DNA of 64,000 nucleotides from Beroe forskalii (GCA_011033025.1 WFMF01000179.1:248001-312000); one strand, 5' to 3'. Shown: positions 36,111 through 49,577, counted from the first letter of the stretch. Notes: generated by a model not told the origin, from the letters alone. Numbers and translations: made by a program.

Positions 36111-38480
36111 GCGACCTAACGTAAGTGCATACTTTTATTATCTTAGTTGTTTTTTGTTTTAAATTGCGATGTAAATCAAAAACCAATATTTGTGATAATT
36201 ATATGATCTTATTAAATATAGCTAAATCAATTTAACTAGTTGTGAAGTTATCAACTTTAAATCTAACGTTGTAAATTGTATTCGTAATAGCTATTGAGAC
36301 TAGAGCAGTGACGAATACTATAAAATAGTTATACGTAGTTGAAAATTTTTGTGAAAAAATTATTAGAATTTGTGAGAATGTATGTGTTACGTGTCGTGTT
36401 AACCATTAAACCGTACCGTATTTTAGTTTTTATGCTTGATATTAATATTCAAGCCACATGTATTATAAAAATTTGTAAATACAACTTTTCGCGATTGATG
36501 CTTTATATTATATTCAGAATCAAAATTATTGAAGCATTTAAACTGGCATCGGTCAACCAATTAAGTTTAACCTTAAGGTGTACGTACCATGTACAATTTA
36601 GGCTTTTTCAGTTTGGCCAATCGCCATGCATCACTATTCACTGGTTTTGAATTTAAATGTGATTTTGTATCTCTACTTCTGGGCACTGGCAGTTGTCCAT
36701 TTCCATCTTGATATCGTAACAGATTTGAAATTGAAGATAAGTTAAATGTAAAAATAAAACTGCAAAATAATATTTCATTTAGCAATAAAAAATGTTTTCA
36801 ATTCCCATGTTTTCTCGAAATTTGTTTTCAAAAAACCCGGTGTTTATGTTTTTTTCTGTACCATGTCTCATCAAAACCTCAATCTTTTTGTATCCTAACC
36901 TTTAACTTGTCAGACCCATCATTTCAAATTTCAAACCTCTAAAATATTGCCTATTAATTTTAAAAACATACCACTATACCAGGGCGTCGCGTCGTTTGGA
37001 GCAAGGCGCCGCGTGCGCGTGCGCGTAAAATTAACTAGGGATCTGGTTAAACTTAAAGCAACTATTACTAAGTGGGCTTAAGAAGCTGCGCGCGTGGTAT
37101 AAAGCATAAAGAGGGATTTTTTCTTTCCCTCCATCGCGTGCCTTCCTAAGCCTGCATAGGATTGTGTACGCGCCGCGTGCTTCCCTGTTCTGAGGAAGCG
37201 CGCCGCGCGACGATAAGAGGGGTATACGTGTTTAACAACCGCGCGCCATTTTTGGCTGCCCTCCAAATTTACAAATGTTGGCCACTGTTGCTAAACACAT
37301 AAACCCCTAATGTTATGTTATCGTCGCGCGGCTGTGTCAGCGGTGCGCGGCGCGTCGCTCGGAAGGGTCTATCATCGATAGACAAAGAAATGGCCACTGG
37401 GGCCCGGGGGCCGATAGACCCTTCAACATGAACCTTGCCTTGGTTATGGTTACCAAGTCCCGTAGGACTCCCAATGGACTCCTGGGGTACTCTTCTAGGA
37501 ATTCCATGGACTCCCGAGATAGATAGATATATAGATAGATAGTAGACAAAAGGCTTACTAAAGGCCCTGTAGTGCCCCAAACACACAAGATTGGAGGACA
37601 TATATGCCCAACCATGCCCTTTGGGAAGCATTGGCCGACATTGCTCCTTAGTGGTATGTGGGCAGAAATCATATTTAGTACTCTAGTGACTAAGTCTCTG
37701 CATTAGCCTAGCTCTAGTGCAGAGATATGAATGTGATGACTGCAGTCGGCCCTGTCTCGTGAAACCAGGTAGGATGTGTGGTCTCTATAACTAGACTTGA
37801 TCCAGTGTTCAGTCAGTTCCACATGCTCCAACTCCTGCAACAATACAGTCAAAATGGTAGTGCTGTGCCTACACACAGCCATACAGGGATGGCCTGCACA
37901 CTGCACAGGGGACATGATCAATTGTACCTAGGGAGTATTCCTGAAAGGGTTGCTGAAAGGTTTCCTGGAAGGGTTGGTGGTTTAGACTTTTATGGTAACA
38001 ACATAACTGATAAGCTGTGTGCAACATGTGCACACACTAAATGTGCAGGCCTTGCACTTTTGATAAGTTCGAAAATGATTTGAATAGGTGTAGATTGGTG
38101 GGATCGGCATGTGTTCCTTTGCATCTGTGAGGTGGCATGTCACTGAGCTGGATGAGAGTCAGCTCAGTGTTGCCTTATCCTTACCTTAGCATTACCCAAG
38201 GTGCACCTAGCAGACCGAAGCTGCTGGAGGTTGGAACAAGACCACCCATCTAGAGTATATGCTGCGCACAGGAACTCACAGGGACCCTGACTCCTGGGAT
38301 ACTCTCCTAGAACTCCTGGGGGACTCCCATAGGACTCCTGTTGTTACTCCATAGGACTCCCAGGGGACTTCTGGGGTACTCCCATAGGACTCCTGGGGTT
38401 CTCCCATAGGACTCCCAGGGGACTCTTGAGGTACTCCCGTAGGACTCCTGGGGTACTCCCGTAGGACTCCTGGGGTACTC
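36111..38480. other. Gene-free AT-rich and low-copy sequence
   Basis: No supported gene. An AT-rich part (36,111-36,960) is followed by a CpG-rich patch (36,980-37,360, with CGCGCG runs) and unrecognised sequence to 38,280 with only short open frames. A GGACTCC-type repeat lies at 37,441-37,525. Confidence 0.5.
38281..38480. repeat. GGACTCC simple-repeat block
   Basis: About ten irregular units around GGACTCCTGGGGTACTCCCATA. It ends exactly where a LINE 3' end begins. Related blocks lie at 37,441-37,525 and 43,851-43,930. Confidence 0.8.
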
Positions 38481-38895
38481 AATTCAATTCAATTATAAAT
38501 TTTTACAGCATAAAACATGAAATATATTTTTCTCTGGGTTATATAATGAAGCATTTGGGATGTGCTGAGGGTAGGCACCAAGTCAAATTTAAAATCTGTT
38601 AAAAGGGCCTCCCATCGAGGACTAAGTATAGGATAGGTAATTATATTGGCAAAAACAGCAGTAATACCTTCTGTTGTTACATACTTCAACATAACGTTTA
38701 CCCTCATTACTGGTAAATACTGGCAATAATTTAAATAAAAAGTAGAAACAACTTAATAATTTAATTGGGTTAAAAAGAATAATATGTACTGTAGTATTAT
38801 TGTAACTTATATACAGAAATAAGGCTGCATTTTTGTGACCTGCCGAGGTCAGGCCGCATTTGAGACTTGCCCGAAGTCAAATTTGAAACAAAATT
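38481..38895 (-). mobile_element. Solo 3' end of a LINE (5'-truncated copy)
   Basis: It matches, with indels and substitutions, the 3' untranslated part of the - strand LINE at about 42,340-42,725: shared blocks include GAATATATTTTTCTC, GTGCTGAGGG, AGCACCAAGTC-like and CTTGCCGAGGTCAGGCCGCAT. In its own orientation it ends in repeats of AATTG, the microsatellite-type tail of CR1/L2-like elements. Confidence 0.75.
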
Positions 38896-39068
38896 GAGAA
38901 CATGTAATCATGGCTCACCCCTGGCCTCCCCCCACCCACTTGAGTAGACAATAACGAAAATGGACAGTAAAGATACCCAAATATTGATTGTTTCAATTTT
39001 GGAAAATTTTTGCTGAAAATTTTGAAAGGTTTGAAAAATGTTGCTTTGGGGTCAGTTTTCTGTAAATT

Positions 39069-41420
39069 TTGCCAAAATTATTGAGAATTTGGGGCTCATG
39101 CATTGACAATATCCTTACAAATTCAATAGAAAAATGCTGTCTCTCAGGCATAATTGATAACATAGGCACTCACCACTCACCAATCTTCTCTTTATTTGAC
39201 CTGAACCTAGGTATAAAAGAGAAACCACCTCTGCAAATCCAAGAATACAGCTATTCTGCTAAGAACATAGAAGCATTGGCGCAAGAATTAAATCCTGAAC
39301 TAATTGAAGTTTATAAGAGCCTTGACTTTGAGAGCTTCTTCCGACTTTTCAAGGATGCAGTAGATCAATGCTGTAAGCTATCTAAACCAAAATATTCTAA
39401 ACGGAATCCAATCAATAACCCATGGATAACAGATGGCATCATTGATGCCATTCAACATAAAAAATGATCTTTATAACGAATGGACTCGAACAAAAGCCAA
39501 TGATAATGACACTGGCGACCAAAATCTTTTATGAAAAATTCAGCAAATATCGTTATTGCCTTAAGAAAATTATAAAAGGCCAGAAGTCCAGCTTCTATAA
39601 AAACAAATTGCTCAATGCTCTGGCGACATTAAGAAAACATGGGAGATCATTAATCAACTCAGGGGCAAGTGTAAGAAGTCTATGAAGCCGTGTTTCTTAG
39701 TGGATGGGGTTGTTATCCTTCAGCGCAGAGTGATAGCCAACAAATTTAACCATTATTTTGCATCCCTAGCAACTAAACTTAATGATGAGACCACTGCAAT
39801 AGTTGAAAATGCATCCATTGATTTCAAGCAATTTATGCCTCTCCCAACACCTAGCTCTATCTTTCTTTCTGATTGCACAGAAGATGAAGTCAAGCAGATA
39901 ATAAGTCAACTTGAAAATGGAAAAGCTAGTGACTTCCCAATTCGTGTTATTAAGAAGCTCTCAAATATCCTTACGCCTGTCCTAACAGGGCACTTCAATA
40001 ACACTCTGGCTGAAGGTATATTCCCGTCCATATTGAAAAACCGGAAAATCACACCAATTTTTAAAAAGGATGACGAACAGCTTTTAGAAAACTATAGACC
40101 GATTTCTACCTACCAATATTTGGCAAAATCTTCGAAAAAATGATATACTCTAGACTTACGACTTCTTTACTTCTAATGGTATACTGACCAGGAACCAATT
40201 TGGGTTCAGGCAGGGCCACTCAACATCACATGCACTTAACTATTCAGTTGATCACATCCAAAAAGCTATAAAGGAAGGAAATCATGTACTTGGAATTTTT
40301 ATTGACCTTAGCAAGGCTTTTCGACACAATAGACCACAGCATACTCATAAAAAACTCGAAAATTATGGCATACGTGGTGTTGCACTCAGACTCATTGAAA
40401 GTTATCTTACAGATAGAAAGCAATATGTAAATGTTCTTGGCGAACCTCTGATGAACTCAAGGTTGTGTTTGAGTTCCTCAGGGTAGTTGCCTTGGCCCAC
40501 TCTTGTTCCTATCTATATAAATGATCTCCTAACATAAACAATAATACTGAATTTGTTCTTTTGCAGATGATACTAATATATTTATAAAGGCACAAAATAA
40601 AAAACTTGTATATGAAAATGCTAACCAAATTCTTGCCCACTTGAGCCTTTATATGCTAGTGAATAAACTTCACATCAACATGTCAAAATGCTGCTTCATC
40701 GACTTCAAAATTCCAAAATCAAGCAAAATTATTGACGAAAACTATGTATTAAAAATAAATGACACAAAAATCAAACAAGTTAGTGAAGCCAAATTTCTCG
40801 GAGTGACAATTGATGAAAACCTCAATTGAACTCTCACCTTAAAAAGCTTGGTAAGAAACTCTGCAGTGCAGGAATCATTAACTTAATCAAAGACAACATT
40901 CCAAATGAGTTATTTAAAAAACATATATTATACACTATTTGAGAGTCATCTCATATGGTATCACAGTCTGGGAGGAGTATCTAATAACAAAATCGAGCCT
41001 CTGTTCAAACTCCAGAAGAAATGCATAAGAATTTGTTTGGAGACAAGGAAGCTTATATCAATAAATTCAAAACTTGTGCCAGGGTAAGGGAATTCGACAA
41101 CCAAATACTAGGCCAAGAATTCTACAGAAGAGAACACACTAAATCTCTCTTCAATAATCACAGAATAATGAATATCCGAAACGTTTATGTTTATCACTGT
41201 GCTAACGAAATTTTTAAAATACTCAAATTCAGGACACCCATGTGTATGTTTGAGAAATTTGTACTCTCAGGTAGAAATGGAAGAGACACAAGACTATTGA
41301 CTCCTACACCCTCCAAAAATTTCTTTTATATCGGTAGTATCATTTGGAATGTTGTCCGTGACCTCTTACAAATTTATGATTTTTCATTAAAAAATAGGTC
41401 CCATCAAGTCTAATATTAAG
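39069..41420 (+). mobile_element. Decayed non-LTR retrotransposon (endonuclease end + reverse transcriptase)
   Basis: Pieces in several frames read as one LINE polyprotein: the end of an endonuclease (S-C-I-D-N-I-L-T-N...H-H-S-P-I-F), a linker with N-P-W-I-T-D-G-I, then RT motifs (F-G-F-R-Q-G-H-S-T, F-I-D-L-S-K-A-F, a degraded P-Q-G block near 40,480 and A-D-D-T near 40,565) and a C-terminal region to about 41,413. Stops and frameshifts, including one just after S-K-A-F, show it is dead. It is 5'-truncated, CR1/Jockey-like by motif pattern, and in a different subfamily from the element at 42,340. Confidence 0.85.
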
Positions 41421-42339
41421 GAAAAAAAAATTTTCCAAACCCAAATGCAAGGTGATCCCGGTGAATGGGAACATGGAACCTGGAACGCCTTACAGTATCA
41501 CCAGTACTAAAAATTCCTACCTTGGCAATATTGCAAAACCCAGCAGCAGTCGCATGCCCACATATTATACAAATTCCTAAATCATCTACCCCTTTTGTTG
41601 CGTTGGTGGATACTCTGGTATGAACTTTGTCCAATATTACCTATGGCAATATACTAAAGCCAATTCAATCAATTTGAATTATGATATGTATGTAAATGAA
41701 AGTAAATAAAAGTATGTTGAAAAAGTTTGAAACTCATCCATCTTATGAAAAGAGACTTAGCTCACACTATACAAAAGTACAAACACTATAAACTATTTTT
41801 AAAATCATATACTAGAAATAAAGACTTTCCTAGCTTCAAGTGCTGGTACACCTAAAGGAAGCAATAAGCCTCCAGCCTTGTGACCTTGCGTTTCGCCCGC
41901 ACTTGTAAGCCTACCTATACTGGGTAGTAGGTCATCTGTCGGCGTGAGCTAAGTCAATGTATGACTAATTCCTATAATGTCCTGATCACCCCATTGAAAG
42001 TTAGAATGTTCAAATGCTTAATAATGTTAAATTATTCCCCAATTCCCTGGAATCAGAACCCCATTGTTTATGTTGCAGCTCTCCCCTTTTTCCCTGAAAT
42101 CAGAATCCCACCTCTATTTTTTAGAATATTCTAATCTTATATCATAAATCCCATATCACCCTGAAATCAGAATCCTAATAATGGAAAATTTTTGTTGATT
42201 TATTTTGATATATTTATAGTGTTCAATGAAATGCGAAATAAAATTTTAGTTTTCTTCTGAAAATTTTAGTTTTCTTCTGAAAAAAGTTCAAAAATTGGGT
42301 TAACCACTGGATGGACTTGGATTATGTAATCAACCACCC

Positions 42340-43857
42340 TAAATTCAATTATAATGTTTTACAGCACTGGAACTAGAATATATTTTTCTCTTGCTTTATA
42401 TAGAAGAAGTTTTTAGGTCGTGCTGAGGGCGAGCACCAAGTCTAATCTAAAATCTGTTAATAGGGCCACCCATCAAAAGACTAAAAATATGGGTATATGA
42501 AAACATAATGTCAGAGTGCATTACTTTTAAACAGTAAAAATAAAATTATAAAACAAATTATACCCTCAGAAACTGGTATATACTGTGCTTTTATGAAAAT
42601 AAATAAATTAAAATAGCTGTAAATGATAAGTTATATTAAAATTGAACAATAGTTAAAAACATAAGGCTGCATTTTTCTGACTTGCCGAGGTCAGGCCGCA
42701 TAGTAACTTGCCCGAAGTCAAATAGGTAAATAAAAACAAAACTATAAAAAGTCATTTCAATAAGTTACATTGGAATATTAAAATTAAAAAACCACTGCAA
42801 CAGCCAGGGGGTTGAGTTAATCTCAAAACAAAATTGTGGATTGAAGATTATTGAGTAAGATACTATTAATTTACTTTATAAACAAAGTCAAATATGCATT
42901 ATTTGTTGTGTAGTTTGAGTCACCAATTGCAGAATCTAATAATTTGTTTTTATATAGTTTAGAGAATACCTTAGGATCATTGATATTTCTTAGCTCAGAT
43001 GGCACTGAGTTCCACACTTTAGCACCTAGGTAGTAAAAGTTTTTTAGACTCTTTGATCTAGGAGTATACAAATTACAGCTTGCTCCATCTCTACTACCTC
43101 CTGAGATATAACTAAACCTATAGAGAAAGTTGGAAGGACTTTCTCCCCTCAAAATTTTGAACATATAAGAAGATAAATGAAGCTGACGCCTTAAATGCAG
43201 AGGTAACCATTTCATATCTTTATATACCTTAATGCTACTTTCAGTTTTTTCTACACCTAAAGCTATTTTAGCAACTTTCTTGTACAAAATGTCCAGTTCA
43301 TGAAGTTTAGTCTTAGATGCTCTTCCATAGATAGTGTCAAGATAATCAAAGTGAGGGAGTACCAGAGAGTTGGCAAACATTTTCCTATACTTAACTGGTA
43401 GAAGGCTACTCCCCCTGTACATAGCTCCTATTCTCTTATGTATCTTCTTCTTTATGTAATCTATGTGAAAGTCAAATTTAAGGCTATTATCTACCATAAG
43501 TCCTAAATACTTGTATACCTTGCATTCTTTTATTGCACAACTATCATTCACTTTGATCTTTACAGAAAACTGTGCATTATCAAACACCAGAATTTTGGTT
43601 TTATCTACATTTAAAGAAAGCTTATTGACACTCAACCATTTAATTATTGTAAGCATTTCTATCTTAATGCTCAAATAAGTCTTACGACAGATGTTTTCAA
43701 ATAACAAAGCACCATCATCTGCAAATAGGTATGGGCTAGAAAGGTTACATGCATTTACCAAGTCGTTTATAAAGATACTAAATAAAAGTGGCCCAAGAAG
43801 ACTTCCTTGTGGAACTCCGAAAACCACCAATAGGTAAATACTTTGTTGATTCATAGG
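42340..43857 (-). mobile_element. 5'-truncated LINE with open RT C-terminal half
   Basis: About 330 codons are open on the - strand to the stop at 42,871: G-V-P-Q-G-S-L-L-G-P-L-L-F, then Y-L-F-A-D-D-G (catalytic A-D-D), the thumb-like K-Y-L-G region and the usual C-terminal W-N-S-V-P-S-E-L-R segment. The 3' untranslated part runs to about 42,340. The element is cut at its 5' side at about 43,857, next to a GGACTCC block. It looks younger than the + strand LINE because it has no stops in this part. Confidence 0.85.
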
Positions 43858-43930
43858 ACTCCCAGGGGACTCCTGGAGGACTCTCAGAGGACTCCCTGAG
43901 TACTCCCGGAGGAGTCTCGGGAGTCTACTG
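43851..43930. repeat. GGACTCC simple-repeat block at a LINE truncation point
   Basis: Units such as AGGACTCCCAGGGGACTCC directly abut the truncated RT sequence. Confidence 0.75.
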
Positions 43931-44616
43931 CAGTTATACGCTTGTATGGCCCTGACATGTGTTGTTTGTGTGTGTATGTGAGAGTTTTGTGTTCTCATAT
44001 AGAGATTGATTCCCTTTTAGTGTAGGATTCTCATAAAGATGTTGATTTCTGCTAGGGGTATATGATGGTATGGGACCCCTCTGTGGGTTTGTTTAGGCTA
44101 GAAAACCCACAAAGAGTTAGTGAGGGATGATGTTAAGATGGAAGCAAAAAAAGACTATAGACTTAAATTGGACCCCTGGGCTATGAAAGGTCCCAGAGGT
44201 TGAAGGAGGGGATCTGAGTGGTCTGTGACTTCAGGGCCAATCCCTTCGGTCTATGCTCCCACCCATTCTGATTGGTTGTTTGCATGGTAACCACAGTTGA
44301 GGTAGTAAATACAAATTTCCCTGGCACTTTCAGAACTTTTCCATTGCCAACCATCCTCAATGCCTTTTGAAAAAGAAAAAGGCCAGTGGGGAGGGAAAAA
44401 TATATTATTGGTACTTACAGTACTGTAATTGTGCTACAAAAATTAATTTCAAAACAGACTTTCAATCAATTTGGTTCAGTTCAATATTTTATTGATTTAC
44501 TGATTATTATTTACTGTATCTCACTTGAATCAAATTTGAGCCAGGAATGGACTGGGAATTTGTGAAAAGACACTTATTTTATAAAGCAACATACTAATAT
44601 AACAGAGCAATTCGAG

Positions 44617-46417
44617 ATGATGGATGAAAATTTGAGGCGCATGAATGAACGTGTTCGTGCAAAGAATAATCGTCAACAGTTCAGAAATCTCATTGAGCTA
44701 ATAAATACCTACATCTATGATGAAAAGCTCAATACCAATAGATGCCTATCAATGACTGCATCCACATTTCAATTAATCAAATATCTGGAGAAATCAACTT
44801 GTAAAAAGCAGCATGATGAATCACAGCAAATTGGTCTTATGAATGGTCAAGATACAGACATTGATGTTGTAAGTGTTGATCCCTTAGAAATGAAATCATC
44901 ACAATCTACTTTACTTTCAAAACAATGCAGTTTTTCAATTGACAGGTTCTCAATCAACCTTCTCATGGAGATTTGGAATTTAACAGGAATAGGTTTTGAT
45001 AGAACAGGGAAAATATTATATACTTCAAGAAATTTACTTGCAAGGCTTGGTCTAATTGAACCAATTGTTGGGGAAAATATCAAAGTTATCTTTCATGGAA
45101 GTGAACAGATCCTCCAGAAAGTTTTCATTGACAAAGTTTTAAGATGGGTTGGTTACATGGATGTCCAAAAGCCATCTGGAAAGGAGACTATCAGTATTTT
45201 ATGGAGTGGGAAAATGCTCTCTGACAGTGAAGGTTAGTAACTCTTATTCCACCAATTTTTTTCTACTAATCACAGTGCTATAAGATCATGTATGACACAC
45301 AATACACATAAGTAGATTATCATACCTTGTTATCTTGTGTTTTGTTGAGAAACACACCTTGTATATACCAACACTTGAGACAATATTAGCTGTTCCAACT
45401 GAACTGGACCTCTCAGCTTCATTTCCTTGTTTAATAACATGCCATTCAGAAAGGACATTCACTGAGTCCATCACTTCATCAGGCTAGGCTACAACCTGGA
45501 CAACAAGAAAAACAATGAATACTGAGAATTTATTTGTTAAGTGTCCTCATGCAGTGTTATCCTAACATCAATCTCAATATTTAAAAGAATGGGGGGTATA
45601 GAAAATGGAAATATAGAATGAGGGTGAAGAGGTTTTTTTGTTATGGTGTAATCAGGTTATCAATCATGCCATAGTACTTTGATAACCTTTATCAATAACT
45701 TATAGTCACAGTTCAATTGATTTGCCTATGGACTTAGATATATTATTGAGAGCTTATGAATCAATCTATATATCTATCAGTATCACTTATGTCCTAACCA
45801 GTGAACTTTAACTTCCTGAACTTCTTTATTATAAACAAATATCATTCACAAACATTTGTATTTATTTATGAATTGTTGCTTATTATATTAGTTTGTATCC
45901 TTTGATTATTTCAGGGAATGAAATGTACCTTGGTTACATTGAAATGAAAGATACAATGTATTATAATCCTGGTGGAATATTTTGGAATAAAGAAGTTCTG
46001 ATAAGCTCTGACTTCAAATTATTGAATCGGCATCTCTATATTGACCTGCTTCTAGGTCATGAAGAATATACCTCGGATTGTTTTGAACATCTTCATCCCA
46101 TGGATATTGTTAAGCTGACATGTTTGGGTGATGAACTTCAGAAACATGGGTTTTTCGAGACTGTTTTCAGGCTTTTGTGTCATTCAACAACTTCTGATGT
46201 AAAGTGGCTTCTTGTCCTATCCAAAATATACCCATTTCAACTACAGGGGGGAGATCTTATCCTTGTTACATATAGCTGGCCTTTTGCTTTCTCAAGTGAT
46301 GGTAGTTATGAGCATGACAAAAGTATTTGTGATAATATAAAGTTCATCAAAAACAATGAAGCCTGGCTGTCTTTAATGCCTAGTTTTTACAATGCTGAGA
46401 ATTTTCCCACTTCTTAA
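44617..46417 (+). CDS. bHLH-PAS protein, short CLOCK-like form
   Basis: Exons 44617-45232 and 45915-46417 join in phase 1 (G|GTTAGT...TTTCAG|GG) to give 372 residues. A helix-loop-helix lies at about residues 8-57 (N-N-R-Q-Q-F-R-N-L-I, then S-M-T-A-S-T-F-Q-L-I-K-Y-L). PAS-A spans about 113-200 (G-F-D-R-T-G-K-I-L-Y-T-S). PAS-B spans about 245-335 (F-E-H-L-H-P-M-D-I-V-K-L, then V-K-W-L-L-V-L-S-K-I). In known families these are dimerising nuclear transcription factors for clock, hypoxia or xenobiotic responses. The basic region is weak: the Glu and one Arg that contact an E-box in CLOCK-type proteins are missing. There is no C-terminal activation domain after PAS-B. CLOCK-likeness is by eye; ARNT or AHR relationship is not excluded. 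The intron holds a dispersed repeat. Confidence 0.75.
45286..45485 (-). repeat. Dispersed repeat, copy 1 (in bHLH-PAS intron)
   Basis: Read on the - strand it resembles the + strand at about 61,188-61,325, sharing AACAAGAAACTGAAGCTGAGAGG-like, TTGGTATA and GTGTGTTTCTCAACA blocks. Its translation (V-L-S-E-W-H-V, N-E-A-E-R-S-S-S-V-G-T-A-N-I) looks like a remnant of a coding repeat of unknown type. Confidence 0.6.
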
Positions 46418-49337
46418 ACAGGTAAAAAGGTAAATTTTTGCTTTCCAATTGTTTACCATAAGTTGGGGGGCAACCCAGGGCAACCCCCTCAATTTTGGTG
46501 GATATAAAAATCACCAAAACTGCAATAGGGGGGGGGGGTTTAATTAGATAATATGACATCAAATTACTTGTTTCATGTCTGCCATCTTCCCTTATCTTAA
46601 TTAGTGAATCAATGAGTTGGAGTTTCACTATTTTGTATATTTCAGGCAAGCAAACCTGAAGTTTGCAATAGGTTGGTTTCAGACATACGCAAGACAACCA
46701 TGATTGAATAGCAGATTGTGGTTGTTCTAATGGAACTACTATATCAAATACAAGGGGGTAACGTGAGTTATTTTTCACAGTATATTGTTGTGAAACTCAC
46801 AATATGAAATTACAAATTCAAAGTTTTCAATTAAATCCTTGATAATTAGAGGAAATGCTCTTAGTAGTGGCCATTGGTCACATTTATATTGAAGTACCTA
46901 CTGAGGAGAAAATTTTGCAAGCAATTATTTATGTTTGCTGTATCAAATGAATTATTGTTTAACCGTTGTAAATGGTTTAGTGCAAGTTTATTAACAATTT
47001 GTAGTGGAATCATTCAAGATGTGCAGTGGAGCCATTAAATTGGTAGTGAAGCCAGTAGATTGGCATTTAAGCCAATGGATTGGCATTGAAGCCAATGAAT
47101 TGACATTAAAGCCAATGGATTGTCAACTGTTAGCACTAGAAGAAATTATTCGAAATCTTTGAAGCCTACCTATATTATTTTTTGGAGTATGAGCCTCTAT
47201 TACTGTAAATCAAATAGTTAATTTATCAAGTTCAGGGGTATCAATAAAGGACCTCTGTCATATGTATTAGAATTCATAGTTGGAGGATTTCCAGTCAAAT
47301 TGGAATTTTGCAGATGCAGGGAAATTACTCCAGGTTAATAGAATTGTTTAAGAATGTCCAAACAAGTTTTTCCTTCTATGAACATTTTGCTAAAAACCTG
47401 TTGACGTCTATGAGAAGAATAGACGTTTATGGATTCTTATCAAGAAATATAGATGTATTTTGTAGATGGCTCTGCTTGAATTTTTAAGAGTGACTTTCTC
47501 CTTCCAGCTATCAATATAATGATGAATAAATTATAAGGAAAAAAATTATGGAATCCTTATGCAATCTGATATGCCTATTAGTAATTATGAAGTACAGAAA
47601 TAAATAACAAATAATATTTGCAGTTTAATTACATGTACTATACTTCATATATCTCGAAATGTCAGACCAAGAAAAGATGTTCTGAACCAATAAGTTAAAT
47701 TTTAGTATCATAAACTGCATAATATACTGGCATGTATTTGCACTAGACACAATGTTGGCATAGAACCTGATGAGGAACACAGCTGTGATATAATGCTCTG
47801 AAAAGTCTAGTAGAGTAGTAGGATGGAATGTGGTCACTTAATCATTAAAGGATGACTTAGAAGGCATATAAAAGCAGATCATTGAAGTCTACCATACTAC
47901 TGTAGATCATACTCACATAGTACAGGCATGTTACAAAGCTGATATTACGATACATCATGTTTTGATTCCCAATCTAATTGAAATCATTTCATCACAATAG
48001 AAAGTAGAAACCCAATTTCACAATTATAGGGTAAATCTAACCCAACCTTGAGGGTACTGCTTTGATGCTAAATAGTTTATTGGAAATTGGAAATTAGTAT
48101 TGAAATCCTATCACAATCCTCAAACAGGGATTATAGTATTATAAATCTGCACAATCCTTCATAATACGAAAAAATGCAGGTTTGTATGATTTCTATGGCT
48201 ACAGCATCCATTGGTTTTAATGTTTTAAATCATTTTGTAATTTGACTGGATATAATACTGATATCTTTAATCTTTTAATATTAAGGAAAGAGGGGGATTG
48301 CTGTGCCCTCCGCCATGTAAGAATAACTGAACCAAACACTGCATTTTTTTGCAGGGTAGTAGAAAAAAGGTAGTCAGTGTCGATGATAATTTAAAAATTG
48401 GCATTAATAAAGCTTTACTTTTTTTCGTAATTAACGTCCAAAGTTGGAAAAAGCAAAGAGACAACCCAACAGATTTTCTTGTAATACTAAATAACCGTTT
48501 TTTGTCTCATCAATAATAAACGGACTGTCCTTGATTTAATCATGATACTCATTTACAAAATGCATAAGATTGACCACTTTGGATTTTATTTGATGATATA
48601 TTCGTAACTGCATAAGCTTCTCATTATGATTGACTGATTGAACACCCTCGTGAGGGCAATGGAAATGGTCAGAGTTCCCTTTGTTGGAATGAGGAAAGGG
48701 TCGTTTTTCTTGGCTGCATTATACACCATAGCTGCTATTATGTGAATGCTATGCGAAATTCGCAATAATTATGGTGCAATTGAAAAAAATTCAAAATGAT
48801 CGTTTCAAATGATCGATTGTAATTTGTAGTCTTAGTAAAACATAGTACATATTTTATCTGTTGATTTTTATGGTGAGAAATCCGTGGTAATACCCTTTAT
48901 ATTGGTCAATCACAGTTGGTGGTGACTAATTTTTCGGTCTTCTTGAGTAGAACATTATTTACGTGTAACATGTTAGAAGTAACTTTGCAATGTATGTCAT
49001 GATTAATCAATTACACAAATTTTCAGTGTGGACGTTGATTTGACGTTTTAAATAATATTATATATTTTTTGAAGAACTGTATGATTCTCAATTCTTAGCA
49101 AAGAAAGTTAGACAGATCACACCTGCTTAAATTCGAGACCTCTGGTTTGCAAGACAATTCATTTGCAGTATTTTATTCCTTCAATTACCTAATTTAATCT
49201 AAATTAAGTCTAGTATACATCGTGTGCTTATATTATCCTAAGTTTTAGAATCTGGATCATCAGATATCTTCTGAAATCAATATAAGACAATAGTGAAATA
49301 TTCGGAATTGTTAGTTTTTCAGGCTTTTAAGTTTTAG
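46418..49337. other. AT-rich stretch without a recognisable gene
   Basis: I see no gene. Two details: 46,463-46,549 has a G-run/CAACCCCC segment resembling an end of the 50,276 element, and 47,033-47,122 has four to five 20-bp units around GCCAATGGATTGGCATTGAA. Confidence 0.5.
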
Positions 49338-49577
49338 ATGGAAACCTGGTTCATGTTGGGGGTCAAATTGAGAATTACCATTCATTACCATCGGTTATTG
49401 CAATATAAAGCTGAATTGAAGCTGAAGGATGAAATGAAACAGTTGCGGAGTTCAGACTTTCAGACTATCAACTTGCATGATTTAACTAGGATCCAGAAAT
49501 GCATTGTTATTATAAGTGCTTGCTGCTTATTAAGTTTAAGTATTATAACTGAATGCATCTATGATCTTTTCTCTTGA
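49338..49577 (+). CDS. Possible 79-residue membrane-tailed protein or terminal exon
   Basis: ATG at 49338 opens a frame to 49577 with a charged middle (K-A-E-L-K-L-K-D-E-M-K) and a hydrophobic C-terminal helix (C-I-V-I-I-S-A-C-C-L-L-S-L-S-I-I). TTTTAG directly before the ATG could be an acceptor, and AATAAA follows at 49628-49633. It is not recognised. It may be the last exon of an unseen gene or a chance frame. Confidence 0.25.
   Translation: METWFMLGVKLRITIHYHRLLQYKAELKLKDEMKQLRSSDFQTINLHDLTRIQKCIVIISACCLLSLSIITECIYDLFS

Noticed and set aside
36339..36650. 103-codon open frame in AT-rich DNA after the receptor gene
   Set aside because: The composition matches its surroundings, with no domain, splice or promoter sign and no plausible codon bias.
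37703..38083. Overlapping open frames on both strands near 37.8 kb
   Set aside because: Short, with no recognised motif beyond a few Cys/His, and surrounded by repeats; not enough to call a gene.
41830..41960. Possible tRNA or rRNA-like fragment after the + strand LINE
   Set aside because: I could not form a cloverleaf or match conserved tRNA boxes by eye; it is probably repeat sequence.
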